This document shows, piece after piece, positions 27,056-37,162 of a stretch of 64,000 bases of DNA. The position numbers and the translations under genes were made by a program. Source of the DNA: Haliscomenobacter sp. (GTDB taxonomy: Bacteria; Bacteroidota; Bacteroidia; Chitinophagales; Saprospiraceae); NCBI GenBank assembly GCA_016713275.1, contig JADJPL010000003.1, positions 682,001 through 746,000 of the forward strand, read 5' to 3'. Below the pieces are notes generated by a model. The model searched no databases. It was not told where the DNA came from and worked only from the letters and a program-made list of their open reading frames with translations. The first letter of the stretch is position 1, and the number at the start of each line of letters is the position of its first letter.

Positions 27056-27427
27056 TTAGTTGTTTGGTGCGCCCGCATCCACCCAGGCTTTGATCTTGGA
27101 GATGTTGCAGTCGGAAAGCCTTCCTCCTACCGGCATAGCGCTGAACCCGGCTAGCTGAGCAACCGCTCCATACAAACGGCCTTGATCGACTTTTACTTTT
27201 ATGGCAGCGTAGGAATCCAGGCGAAACCCGGCAGACGGCGTATTGCCGTTGTGGCATCCATTGGAGCAGCTTGACTGGACAATAGGCGCTATGTCCGTAG
27301 AATACTTGACATTGCTGGTGTCGCAGCCATTGGGCTCTTCTACCTTTTCATTGGTGCAGGAAAACGTCATTAAGGAAATTGTGAACACAATCGTTGTGGC
27401 TACACGAAAAATGATACGCTTTTTCAT
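27056..27427 (-). CDS. Lipoprotein with cytochrome c-like CxxxCH motif
   Basis: The 123-residue protein starts at MKKRIIFRV, has a lipobox (SLMTFSC) and a domain typical of Bacteroidota cytochrome-like lipoproteins: VKYSTDIAPIVQSSCSNGCH, HNGNTPSAGFRLDSYAAIK and ISKIKAWVDAGAPNN. The heme-type motif is CSNGCH, spacing CxxxCH rather than CxxCH, so heme attachment would be non-canonical. It lies upstream of DUF5777 and the OB-fold gene on the same strand and probably works with them in the cell envelope. Confidence 0.75.
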   Translation of the reverse strand: MKKRIIFRVATTIVFTISLMTFSCTNEKVEEPNGCDTSNVKYSTDIAPIVQSSCSNGCHNGNTPSAGFRLDSYAAIKVKVDQGRLYGAVAQLAGFSAMPVGGRLSDCNISKIKAWVDAGAPNN

Positions 27428-27579
27428 AAGGGTGAAAATTGGATGAACGGAATTAAATGAATTAGGAAACAGGAAGAATAACGGGTCCAATATCGTCGGT
27501 TTTCCTTGTGCTTATCCGAATTGGGGCAAATTCTTTAGGAATAAAAAAGGATATGGTAGGGTACATGACAAAAGGGAAA

Positions 27580-29639
27580 TTAGCCGGGGAAATGGAGTTT
27601 GGCCAGAAGGGCTTTAAACCGGGGTTCTTGCCTGAGGCTGGTCCAGGCTGGTTCGAATTGCAGGTACGCCAGCCAGTTGCTGTGTACCTGATAGGAAAGT
27701 TCGAGCAGGTCCAGTGTTTTGGACGTTTCCCCTAAGGCAAGGTAGGCCATGGCGAGTTCCGCCGGAATGGTTTTCTTCGCAACGGAGTCGGCATCCAGGG
27801 CGAGGAGGCGTTGGCGGGCTTCTTTTTTTCTTCCGGATTTGGCCCAAACCATGGCAAGGTGGGCCTGGGTCCAGGCCTGTCCGCCGGAAAGGGTATCCGC
27901 TTTCCTGAAAGCGGTCTCTGCTTGGGCAAGGTCTTCCAAATGGTAGTAGGTCATACCGAGGATCCAATAGGTATCGGTATTTTCCGGAAAGAGCTCCAGG
28001 GTGTGCTGGGAAGTTTTCAGTGCGGCTTTAAAATTGCCGGACAGGCGGTAGATATCGGCGAGGTCGACGTTGTAGTCCAGATTCAGCGGGTCCAGGTCGA
28101 GAGCTTTCTTCACCAGGCGAACGGCTTCGGGAAAATTCCCGGTAAAGGCGTGGTACCATCCAAGATCAAGGAGTGCCGCCCCTTCGGAAGGATTGAGTTG
28201 CAAGGCGCGTTCGAACGATTCCTTTGCCGCTTTCCAGTTCCAGTCGTGCCAAAGCTGGACGGATCCCGAGATCACGTGGGCATAGGCGAGGGTACTGTCG
28301 AGGTCAAGGGCTTTCTGCGCATACACGCCCGCCTTGGGGAAGGCCTCATTTCCCGGCAGATAGGCTCCCCATCCCAGCCAAAGGTAGGCATCGCCCAATC
28401 CGGCATACGCCTGGGCAAACCCGGGGTCGATGTCGAGTGCTTGCTGGAAAAAGGCTGCGGCTTCTTTGGGCTGATCCACCCGCTGGGAGAGCAGGTGTCT
28501 TCCTCTGAGATAGAGTTCGTATGCTTGTGGGTTTACGGTTCGGATTTTGGTTTGGGGGATTCGGCGCCTTCGCCGGTTTGCAGCGCAAGTTGCAGGTTGC
28601 TGACCACGGCCCTGGCGATTTCGTCCTGAACGGCAAATATATCTTTGGCATCGCGGTCATAGCGTTGCGACCAAAGCTGGTATCCGTCTACGGTTTGGAG
28701 CAGGCGGGCGGTAATCCGGATGCGGTCGCCGTCGCGGCGAACGCTGCCTTCGAGGACATGCCGGACGCCGAGTTTTTGCCCCAGTTGCAGCAAATCGGGC
28801 GTTTCACTCCGGAGGGCAAAGGAAGAATGCCGTCCGGCGATCTTCAATCCCGGGATCATGGACAACGCATTCAATACTTCCTCCGCAATCCCTTCGCTGA
28901 AAAAAGCCTGGTCCTGATCCGGGCTTAGATCTTCGAATGGAAGCACGGCCACCGACTTCTGGGGGATTTCGGACATGCTTTTCATCGTCCGGTTTTCGCG
29001 GAAGCTTTGCCAGGTGATCACGGCGATGGCCAGGCCTGCCAGAAGGATCAGGGGCAGCACAAACGGGTTGCGTTTAGGTTTTGGAACGGGGTGTTGCATT
29101 CCCATTCTTCCGGGCAGGTGCTCGGGGCCAGGCACCGGAAATCCTTCGTTGGACAGCGCAAAGACCTCCAGCGGCTCGAGTACGTTTTTCAGGTTGACCT
29201 TGCCCAGGGAGACGGTTTGGAGGTCGGGGTGGCTGCGGATATCGTGGATGACGCGTTCGGTGAAGAGCACGGCGCCGGGAGCGCCCAAGGCTTCTACCCG
29301 GGCGGCGAGGTTGACCCCGTCGCCGTACACGTCGCCGTCTTCCAGTACGACGTCGCCCACGTGGATGCCGATTCGCAGCGGTACGACGGGTTCTTTTTGC
29401 AGGATGGTTTGGATTTCGAGGGCGCAGCGCACGGCGTCCACCGCACTGTTGAATAACGTCAGGCTGCCATCCCCATAATTTTTGAGCACCTGGCCGTTGT
29501 AGTAGCGGGCTTTTTCTTCCAGCACCTGCCGATACCGGCGGAGTTTGCGCAGACCTTCCTCCTCATCCCGCTGCAGCATAGCGGTGTAGCCGGCGATATC
29601 GGAAAACAGGATGGCGGCCAAACGGCGGTTGGAAGACAT
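27580..29639 (-). CDS. Class III adenylate/guanylate cyclase with TolB-like and TPR domains (one frameshift)
   Basis: Residues ~5-175 are a class III cyclase domain with metal-binding Asp in LFSDIAGYTAM, then LKNYGDGSLTLF and IHVGDVVLEDGDVYGDGVNL. One membrane helix follows (~residues 190-212). A TolB-N-like domain has KSVAVLPFEDLSPD and FFSEGIAEEVLNAL. The C-terminal half is a string of TPRs (AYAGLGDAYLWLGWG, AALLDLGWYHAFTGNFPEAV). The frame breaks at a G5 run 28554-28558; adding one base joins the parts into ~686 residues. A signalling enzyme anchored in the inner membrane is likely; the nucleotide specificity is not visible. Confidence 0.88.
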
Positions 29640-29735
29640 GGGTTGGGTGTCATTAAGACTGCCAATTTACAAAAAAGCGGGAAGGACGAACAAACTGTTT
29701 TATCTTTCCCCCGAAATATAACCCGGCTTTCTTTC

Positions 29736-30311
29736 ATGAAGTGGAATACATCGTTCCGGCGTTTGCTGGTCCTATCGGTTTTTTCCTGGCTCCTGGTAAG
29801 TTGGTGGCATCGGCAATGCGTCCGGCCGGACCGGCCGGAAGTGGTCGCGCTTTATGTAGATACGTATGGCCCCGTAGCCCGGGAGCTGTACGACCTCACG
29901 GGCGTGCCCCCCGCGATCCCGCTGGCAGTCGGCGGCTTGGAAAGCGGATGGGGACGGAGCGAACTGGCCAAACAAGGGCACAACCATTTTGGGATCAAAG
30001 CCAGGGGCAATCAGGCCCGCTACTGCCTCGAAACAACGGAGTATTTTGGGGGCAAAAAACACCGCGTGCGCGATTGTTTCCGCGCTTACCCCCACGCGGA
30101 AGAGAGCTATCTCGACTTTACCAAATTTTTAATCTCGCAGCCGAGGTACGACGGATTGTTCCGCATCCCTCCGGACAACCTGGAAGGATGGGCCAACGGA
30201 TTGCAGGAGTACGGATACGCTACCGACCCCCATTATGCGCGCAAGCTCATGCGCGTGATCCGCGCCCGGCATCTCTCAAAACCTTCGTGTGGACCGGCTA
30301 TTTTCCACTAG
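29736..30311 (+). CDS. Glucosaminidase-domain (GH73-like) peptidoglycan hydrolase
   Basis: A 191-residue exported protein with an N-terminal membrane/signal segment (RRLLVLSVFSWLLVSWW) and a glucosaminidase domain. IPLAVGGLESGWGRSELAKQ contains the predicted catalytic Glu, and GHNHFGIKARG and VRDCFRAYPHAEESYLDFTKF follow, as in the GH73/LYZ2 family. It probably cleaves N-acetylglucosaminyl bonds in peptidoglycan. The Met at 29736 is chosen over an upstream start at 29643 because it directly precedes the hydrophobic segment. It is divergent from the cyclase gene. Confidence 0.9.
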   Translation: MKWNTSFRRLLVLSVFSWLLVSWWHRQCVRPDRPEVVALYVDTYGPVARELYDLTGVPPAIPLAVGGLESGWGRSELAKQGHNHFGIKARGNQARYCLETTEYFGGKKHRVRDCFRAYPHAEESYLDFTKFLISQPRYDGLFRIPPDNLEGWANGLQEYGYATDPHYARKLMRVIRARHLSKPSCGPAIFH

Positions 30312-30331
30312 ACCCGTCGCAACAAGTCTAA

Positions 30332-31492
30332 TCAATCTCCATACCGGTAAAGGGCGAACGCCGGCGCGGTCGCTTCCGGAATATCTTCGCTGGAGAACAG
30401 GTAGGCCATCCCCCGGTTGAGCAGGGTGTGCTCTGCGGCCAGATCCATCAGCGACACGGTGGAGGCGCGGGGTTTTTCTTCTATCGTCACTTTGTTTTCT
30501 GCCGGCAGGTATTGTCCCCAGATATCGGTTTGGCGGTTGATAAATAAGGCCTCAATTCTCCCTGCAATGGCGGCCGGGACGATTTGCCGGATATCCGCCG
30601 ATGCTTTGGGGGTGTCCTGGAATTGGAAAAAGCGGTCCAGCTGGTTTTTCCGGTCCTGGTCAAAATGGGGTTGCACGAGATCCCAGGCTTTTTCGTGGAG
30701 CCAGTTGGGGTCGTTTTGCCAGTGGTTTCCCGTCAGGTGCTTGGGGAACAGGTACTGATAGGTTGTAGCGGATTGGTAGATTGGAAAATAGAAATCCTGG
30801 CAAGCCAGCACGAGCGGCGCTTTTTCCTGGTGCAAAATGGTCGTCAGACCCTTATCAATGGCCTTCAGGTAGCGTTTGATCTCCTCTTTTCGGTCGTCCT
30901 TCCCTTCGCCGTGCCCGTGAAAAACCCCTTGCTTGCCGCCCTGCGGAACGCTTCGGAACTGGACAGATTTTTGCTCATAGTCGTAGCCTACGACTTCTTC
31001 CAACTGGGAAGGGACGAGGTGTTTGACGGAAATTTCCTGCATGCTGTACCGGGAAGCCCGGTAGAACCGGACGTGTTCCAGGTCCAGAGACAGGATGAAA
31101 AACTGCCCGTCTCCGCTGAAAGCGGGCAGGAGCGGTTTGGTATAAAAGCTGTTCCCGACGTAATGGAATTCATCAAAGCGGATAGGTAAGGCGTAGGTTT
31201 GGAAAAAGCGGTCGGCCAGGAAAATGGCCAGGCCGTCCAGCTGGCCCCTCCAAAATCCGGTGTCTTTGACAAGCGATTCTATCGGGGAAAGGAATTGCTG
31301 GATCTTTAACAAGGGCATGCCTTCTTTTTCAAGCTGGTCTTTAATCTCCTTGAGCTTGTTTTTCAGCACCAGCGCGTCCACCTGGTTCAACACAGGCTGC
31401 CCTTCGCGGTGCGTAGGGATAAAAACAGACACGCAGACCGGCTGGCGCACGCTGGCCAGGGTCCCAAATGCTTCTCTGGATAAGATTGCCAT
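30332..31492 (-). CDS. Bacterial archaeo-eukaryotic release factor (BaeRF)-like protein
   Basis: The 386-residue protein opens REAFGTLASVRQPVCVSVFI-like sequence with PTHREGQP, a hallmark of BaeRF family proteins, then LKNKLKEIKDQLEKEG and GQLDGLAIFLADRFF. The middle domain (FILSLDLEHVRFYRASRY) and C-terminal eRF1-3/L7Ae-like segment (AAIAGRIEALFINR, LAAEHTLLNRGMAYLF) match the three-domain architecture. These proteins are predicted to act at the ribosome, but their role is unproven. It is a stand-alone gene here. Confidence 0.75.
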   Translation of the reverse strand: MAILSREAFGTLASVRQPVCVSVFIPTHREGQPVLNQVDALVLKNKLKEIKDQLEKEGMPLLKIQQFLSPIESLVKDTGFWRGQLDGLAIFLADRFFQTYALPIRFDEFHYVGNSFYTKPLLPAFSGDGQFFILSLDLEHVRFYRASRYSMQEISVKHLVPSQLEEVVGYDYEQKSVQFRSVPQGGKQGVFHGHGEGKDDRKEEIKRYLKAIDKGLTTILHQEKAPLVLACQDFYFPIYQSATTYQYLFPKHLTGNHWQNDPNWLHEKAWDLVQPHFDQDRKNQLDRFFQFQDTPKASADIRQIVPAAIAGRIEALFINRQTDIWGQYLPAENKVTIEEKPRASTVSLMDLAAEHTLLNRGMAYLFSSEDIPEATAPAFALYRYGD

Positions 31493-31644
31493 ATAGCGTT
31501 GGATTGAGGTGTAAGAATTCAGTTCATACCTCTAGCCATGGCACTGGGAGGAGGGCGCGGAAGACGGAGGAAACCCGTTTTCCTCCCTTGTCATGCACCT
31601 CCTAAGTTACCAAAAAAAAGGGAAAGGTGCAAGGGGAAACGTTT

Positions 31645-31748
31645 GGACGTTTAGGCGTTTAGGCGTTAAGGCGTTTGGGCGTTTGGGCGTCTTCATTACT
31701 TCGTAACTTCGTAACTTCGTTACCTCGTAACTCGTACTTCGTACCTCC
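31645..31748. repeat. Two adjacent tandem repeats: GGCGTTTG-type and CTTCGTAA-type
   Basis: About six 8-10-bp units of (G)GCGTTTGG/GCGTTTA are followed by about six units of CTTCGTAA/CCTCGTAA, then the palindrome GAGGCTCTGCCTC at 31752-31764. The whole 31493-31823 gap is non-coding and ends about 25 bp before the GH5-like gene. Confidence 0.8.
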
Positions 31749-31823
31749 ATGAGGCTCTGCCTCGACCCCATTTTTTCCTTATCTTCGCAAGGATTTACTT
31801 GTTAACCAAAAACAAATATTCCC

Positions 31824-34411
31824 ATGCGCACGCGTTATTTTTCGAGCATTTTGGGATTTGGGGCCCTGGTCCTTCTATTATTCAGCGCCCGTCCGCTCCC
31901 TGGTCAATCCCGGGTGAAGGTCGACGGAGACGGCGTGATGGTTTGGGAGGAGAACGGCGCGGAAATCCACGGATTTGGGGTGAACTACACGCTGCCGTTT
32001 GCATTCGCCTACCGCAACGCCAAACGGCTGGGGCTGAAGCCGGAACAGGAGATCGACCGCGATCTGTACCATTTTTCCAGGCTGGGGTTTGATCTGTTCC
32101 GCGTCCACGTTTGGGACACGGAGATCAGCGATACCCTGGGGAATCTGCTTTCCAACGAGCAGTTGAAGCTGTTCGACTATATGTTGCATAAAATGAAAGC
32201 CCAGGGGATGCGCATGGTGCTGACGCCGATCGCCTTCTGGGGAAACGGCTGGCCCGAACCCGACGAGGACACCCCCGGGTTTTCCCATAAGTTTGGCAAA
32301 TACGCCTGCCTGACTAACCCGGAAGCCATGGCAGCCCAGGAGCGGTATCTGGCCCAGTTTCTCAACCACGTCAACCCGTATACCAAAATCGCGTACAAAG
32401 ACGACCCCGCCATCCTGGCGTTTGAAGTATCCAACGAACCCCACCACCGGGAAGCGCCCGAACAGGTGACCGCTTTCATCAACCGCATGATTGCCGCTAT
32501 GCGCGGCACGGGCTGCCAGAAGCCGGTGTTTTACAACATCAGCCACAGCGTTCACCTGGCGGATGCCTACTTTAAGTCGGATATGCAGGGCGGGACGTTT
32601 CAATGGTACCCCACCGGACTGGGCGCGCAGCGCGAACTCCGGGGCAACCTCCTGCCCAACGTCGACCGCTACGCCATTCCTTTTGCCGGTCACCCCGGAT
32701 TTGGGCGTATAGCCAAGTACGTGTATGAGTTTGACGCAGCCGACGTCAACCGCAGCTATATTTACCCCGCCATGGCGCGCAGCTTCCGGCAGGCGGGAAT
32801 CCAGCTCGCTACCCATTTTGCCTACGACCCGCTGTACTCGGCCTACGCCAACCCCGAGTACAACACCCATTACATGAACCTGGCCTATACGCCGGGCAAA
32901 GCGATTGCGCTGATGATCTCCGGGGAAGTGTTCCGCAGGGTTCCGCGGTACGCGGATTTGGGCGCTTACCCCGATAACGCCCGTTTTGGCCCCTTCCGGG
33001 TGGACTACCTCCAGGATCTGGCAGAACTGGTGGCCGACACCGTATTTTATTACACAAATTCCACGCCTACACCGCATCCAGGCCCGGCGGCGCTGAAGCG
33101 GATCGCAGGGGTAGGTTCTTCCTCCGTAGTCCGGTACGACGGCACGGGGGCCTATTTCCTTGATCAGCTGCAGCCCGGCGTCTGGCGGCTCGAAGTAATG
33201 CCCGATGCCCTTCCATTCCACAATCCCTTTGGCCGCAACAGCCTGGATCAGGAAGTGACCAAAATCAACTACCGCACGTGGTCTATGTCGGTCGACCTGT
33301 CCGACCTGGGGGGCGCCTTTAAGGTAACGCCTATGAACCAGGGCAATACCCATGCCGCCGTGGTGGAAGGAAACACGTTTGCCGTTCGGCCCGGGGTTTA
33401 CCTGCTGGCGCGCAACGGGATACAACCTGCTCAAAAGCCCGGCGACCGCTTTCGATACCACACGCTGGGCGCCTACGCCGCCCCGAAGGGATCGCTCCAG
33501 GAAACCTACGTCATCCACGAACCCGCAGCCGAGCTGACGGCCGACCTGCCGTATACGGTGGAGGCATTTATAGCCACTCAAGAGGCGCCCAAATCCGTTT
33601 ATCTGCAAGTGTTTGGCCCACAATACCGCCAGCACCGCATTGCGATGAACCCGGTGGGCGGGTACCGCTACCGGGCGGTGATTCCGGAAACCATGACCGG
33701 CCCGGGATTCCTGCGCTACCATATCGCGGTAGAGGAACAAGACCGGACGACTACGTTTCCTTCCGGGGTTCCTAAACCGCCCTACGCCTGGGACTTCTTT
33801 GGGGAAAAAACCTATGAGGTTCCGGTCGTTCCGATGGAATTTCCGCTGGTGTTGTTCGATGCCCTGAAGGACGCGCCCCTGCTCAACCGCCGCTGGCTGC
33901 GCAGTTCTTCCCTTCAGCCCCTGCCGGCGCCTGGAGAGGCGGAGTTGCGTATCGATCTGGAACAACTATCTACCGAAGACCCGGAAAACCTATTTGCTCA
34001 GCCCGTCCACGACTACAGCATGCGCTTTTACTTTGGGGACAAAACCGAAGGCCGAAAAGGAGACCGGGCTGCAAAAAAATACCTGTATATCAAAGGGCGC
34101 TCCCTCAACGACAAGCCTTGCAAAGTGCAGCTCGCGCTAATCCAGAAAGACGGTAGCGCTTTTGGCGGCACGGTTGACCTGCTGCCGGAAGGGGGCGTCT
34201 ACCGTCTTGACCTGGCCCAGCTTGCCCCTGTTCCGATCGTCACCCTGCCCCGCCCTTATCCGACCTTTTGCCCTATTTCTTCCAACGCCAACCAAGCGCC
34301 TTCTCCCTCCAGGACGCCGAAACCCTGCAAATCTCCATTGGCCCTGGCATCCCGCAGGAGGAGATCTACCGCCGGCATGGAATGGGGGTTACGAGGGTGT
34401 GGATGGAGTAG
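31824..34411 (+). CDS. GH5-like secreted glycoside hydrolase (one frameshift near the C-terminus)
   Basis: A signal peptide (MRTRYFSSILGFGALVLLLFS) precedes a TIM-barrel domain with IHGFGVNYTLPFAF, RVHVWDTEISDTLGN, MVLTPIAFWGNGW and AILAFEVSNEPHH, where the NEP Glu is the likely acid/base of clan GH-A (GH5/mannanase-like). Residues ~500-862 hold beta-sandwich regions without a recognised module. The frame shifts at the T4 run 34264-34267; with one more T the product ends IYRRHGMGVTRVWME at TAG 34409-34411. Uncorrected, it would read on through a tandem repeat to 34724, which is surely artefactual. Confidence 0.78.
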
Positions 34412-34512
34412 AGGATGTAGAAGATGTAGAAGATGTAGAGGATGTAGAGGATGTAGAGGATGTAGAGGATGTAGTTACATCCTCTACATCCTTTACCTCC
34501 TCTACATCCTAA
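34400..34512. repeat. Inverted 9-bp minisatellite (GAGGATGTA) forming a long hairpin
   Basis: Eight units of GAGGATGTA/GAAGATGTA (34409-34474) are followed directly by the reverse complement (TACATCCTC, TTTACCTCC, TCTACATCC) to 34510. The two arms can pair over about 35 bp. It lies between convergent genes, overlapping both stop regions, and could work as a bidirectional terminator. Confidence 0.9.
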
Positions 34513-35815
34513 AATTTGGTCCAAAACGGAATGATATACCGCCGTTTTTCCCCGTCTTCGCTTTGGTCGGCGAAATCGATTTGGAAGGTATGTTCGCCGG
34601 TGGGCAGGGAATCGAGGGGAATGTGGAGCAGGACGCCGGGGGTATTGCCGCGGGGGTGGTCGTATTTTTTAAGGGACGGCCTATTGACGGGTTTGCCGTC
34701 GATGGAAACGGTCAGGTAGTTTAGCAGGCAGTTGGTGCGGGCGGCGCGGGCTGCTTCCAGGTTTTCCTCTGCGGAAAGTTTGTCGTCGTCCTGGTAAGGC
34801 GAGCAGCGTTTTTTCAGGATGCCTTCGTCTCTGCCCAGGATTGGGACGAAGACCTTGAGCCAGGGCTTATCGATGAAGTCCGATTCGATTTCGGGGAAGA
34901 AGGGCGCTTCGGACGCGGATTGATCGGCATAATGGAGGAAATAGATGCGGTCGCTGCGGTTGCTTCGGGCAAAGAGGCCGTTTTCCAGGAGCAGGATCGC
35001 GTTGGAATTCAGGAGAAAAACGGAACCGACCACGATCGCGATAGCGAAATACGATCCAAAGAAGGCGAACAGGCTGCTTTTGGTGAAATTGGTATTGAGA
35101 ATGAAGTTGATGTAATAGACCGGCCGGTAAAAGAAGAGGAAGATTACTTTTCCGAACACTTTGTTCAGCAGGGGATAATGGATTTTTTGCACCCAAGGTT
35201 TATCCCGCAGGGGTTTGATGTTCATAATTCCGCCCAGGAAGGCCGGTAGGACCATCAGCCCCAGGTACCCGAGAAAGGCGGTTTTGATCCCGATGCCGGG
35301 AACCAGGCTGTGGAGGATTCCGGAAACGACCATGGCGAAGAGCAGTTGGATGGAAAAAGCGACCATGGTCAGGGAGATAGAGAAACTCATGGCAAACATC
35401 AGGCTGCACAGCTCGTCGAGTTTTGGTTGAAGCTGCGCACGTCGCTAAAATCGCGCGCTGCCTGCTCGAGGTAATGTTTGCTGAACAGGTCGGAATGGGT
35501 ATTCACCCCGTTGGGGAAGACCGAAGCCAGGCCCACCAGCCCCACCCAAAGCGAGCGAAGCAGGAAATGCCCGATGAAGCTGGTAATGAACGTGGTTGCC
35601 GCCAGCAGCAGGTACCAGAACACGAAGTAGAACAGAAAATGATAATCCCCCGGCAGGTTGACGATCACGTGGTTGACGAGGGTTTCGATCAGCCCCGGCA
35701 ATTGCAGGGAGCCGTAGATCGCGATACCGGAGATGATGAGTTCCGCCTGCCAGCTATCGAGCTCCAGCTTCTCCAGCCAGGCGTTTGGAGCGGGGGATTG
35801 GGACCGATTTTCCAT
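34509..35815 (-). CDS. Polytopic membrane protein of unknown function (one frameshift)
   Basis: The start is MENRSQSPAPNAWLEKLE; the frame is open to 35953 through repeats. The N-terminal third has helices around YHFLFYFVFWYLLLAATTFI and SFIGHFLLRSLWVGLVGLA. A shift at the T4 run 35423-35426 leads to FNQKLDELCSL, then several more helices (VAFSIQLLFAMVVSGIL, FGSYFAIAIVVGSVFLL), and the last ~150 residues are soluble (LNYLTVSIDGKPVNRPSL, LPTGEHTFQIDF). The corrected length is about 435 residues. No family is recognised. The periplasmic C-terminal domain ends inside the hairpin repeat. Confidence 0.65.
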
Positions 35816-35850
35816 TGGGTGTTTTGGGTTGTTGGGCAAGATACAAATTT

Positions 35851-35888
35851 GCAGGATGTAAAGGATGTAGGGGATGTAAAGGATGTAG
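35851..35888. repeat. GGATGTA(A/G)A(G) 9-bp minisatellite
   Basis: Four 9-bp units related to GGATGTAAA/GGATGTAGG lie just upstream of the preceding leftward gene and run directly into the first palindrome of the 35889-36409 array. Confidence 0.8.
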
Positions 35889-36409
35889 CTCGGATTTTCA
35901 ATCCGAGGTTGTTGCCCCCTGTTGTTCGTAGTTTTCAAACTACGATCCGGCAATCTTCAGATTGCGTGCAGATTCTATTGCCGGTTGGGGCATTGCTTAG
36001 TTGTCTGAACTGTGATTTGCAGGATTAAAGGATGGCCATGATGTAGCTCGGATTTTCAATCCGAGGCTGTTGACCGGAATTGTACCCCCTGTTGTTCGTA
36101 GTTTTCAAACTACGCTCCGGCAATCTTCAGATTGCGTGCAGATTCTATTGCCGGTTGGGGCATTGCTTAGTTGTCTGAACTATGATTTGCAGGATTAAAG
36201 GATGCACATGATGTAGCTCGGATTTTCAATCCGAGGCTGTTGACCGGAATTGCATTCCGGGAAAGGGGAAGGGTAGGGGTGGTTTGTGGTCTTTTGTTCG
36301 TTGCTTATTTGTCTGAACCAGGATTTGGGGGGATTAAAGGATGGCCAGGATGTAGCTCGGATTTTCAATCCGAGGTTGTTGACCGGAATTGTATTCCGGG
36401 CATGATAGG
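35889..36409. repeat. Array of four large repeats made of small palindromes
   Basis: CTCGGATTTTCAATCCGAG recurs at 35889, 36047, 36217 and 36356, giving periods of about 158, 170 and 139 bp. Between copies are further hairpins: CGTAGTTTTCAAACTACG, CAATCTTCAGATTG and CCGGAATTGTATTCCGG. Linkers such as GCAGATTCTATTGCCGGTTG are nearly identical between units 1 and 2. No open frame is credible. The region 35816-36640 is otherwise empty. It is REP/BIME-like in style, but I do not know this array. Confidence 0.85.
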
Positions 36410-36556
36410 GAGGTTTGGGTAAGAACAGCACAATTTTATCCCCGAAGTTCGCCCTATGAAGGTTGTTGTTTTACCCAAAATACGGGTTTTCTCTATCCTC
36501 TTAACTAAATCGTCTGAATCACGGATTACACGGATGGCGAAACTTACCCCTTTTGA

Positions 36557-36604
36557 ACCTCGCAACTTCGCAACCTCGCAACTTCGCAACCTCGCAACTT
36601 CATA
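36557..36604. repeat. CTTCGCAA/CCTCGCAA octamer repeat
   Basis: Six 8-bp units alternating CCTCGCAA and CTTCGCAA sit about 37 bp upstream of the GAF-domain gene. The same octamers recur at 49918-50066. Confidence 0.85.
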
Positions 36605-36640
36605 AACTCCGTACCTTGCACTACTAATACCGAAAAACGT

Positions 36641-37162
36641 ATGTCCGCATCCGCTGAAATGCCGTACTTCATCCGCCCTTCCGTCAACTTGCCGGAGGGC
36701 GAAAAAATCGCCGCTTACGAAGCTGCGGTGCAGGCTATTGCCGCCAACCTGGAAGGGGAAACCGACCCCATCCTCAAGATGGCCACCATCAATTGCCTGC
36801 TGAAGACGTACCTGCCGTATTATTACTGGGTAGGCTTTTACCTCGTGCGCGACGGCCGCCTGTCGGTGGGGCCCTACCAGGGCACGCTGGGGTGCCTGCA
36901 CATCGCCTTCGGCCGCGGGGTCTGCGGGCGCGCGGCGCAGGAGCGCCGCACCCAACTCGTGCCCGACGTGCATGCCCTCGCCCAGGGCAGCGAACACATT
37001 GCCTGCGACCCCAATTCGCAGTCCGAGATCGTCGTGCCCGTCTTCGACGCCTCCGGCCACCTCATCGCCGTGTTCGACGTCGATTCCTCCCTCCCCGGCT
37101 CGTTCGACGAAATCGACCAGCAGTTCCTGGTGGGAGTGATGGGGGTGGCGTTTGGGCGTTAA
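36641..37162 (+). CDS. msrC: GAF-domain free methionine-(R)-sulfoxide reductase
   Basis: fRMsr reduces free methionine-R-sulfoxide using Cys chemistry in a GAF fold. The sequence shows YYYWVGFYLV, VGPYQGTLGCLHIAFGRGVC and EHIACDPNSQSEIVVPVF, giving the conserved cysteines and the SEIVVP strand, then GHLIAVFDVDSS. The length of 173 residues is typical. The second Cys pair (LGC, GVC) and IAC match the catalytic/resolving positions of the family. It is a single gene flanked by repeats. Confidence 0.9.
   Translation: MSASAEMPYFIRPSVNLPEGEKIAAYEAAVQAIAANLEGETDPILKMATINCLLKTYLPYYYWVGFYLVRDGRLSVGPYQGTLGCLHIAFGRGVCGRAAQERRTQLVPDVHALAQGSEHIACDPNSQSEIVVPVFDASGHLIAVFDVDSSLPGSFDEIDQQFLVGVMGVAFGR

Noticed and set aside
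32000..33965. Long antisense open frame over the GH5-like gene
   Set aside because: It is a high-GC shadow of a gene with clear signal peptide and catalytic motifs; the antisense protein has Gln/His/Arg-rich composition and no family features.
31824..34724. Single 966-residue GH5-like protein running to 34724
   Set aside because: The last ~150 residues are RGCRGCRGC-type sequence from the repeat and antisense of the next gene. A single T insertion at 34264-34267 gives a natural end at 34411.
35889..36409. CRISPR-like repeat-spacer array
   Set aside because: Unit periods of 139-170 bp, spacers nearly identical between units, and repeats are palindromic; not CRISPR.
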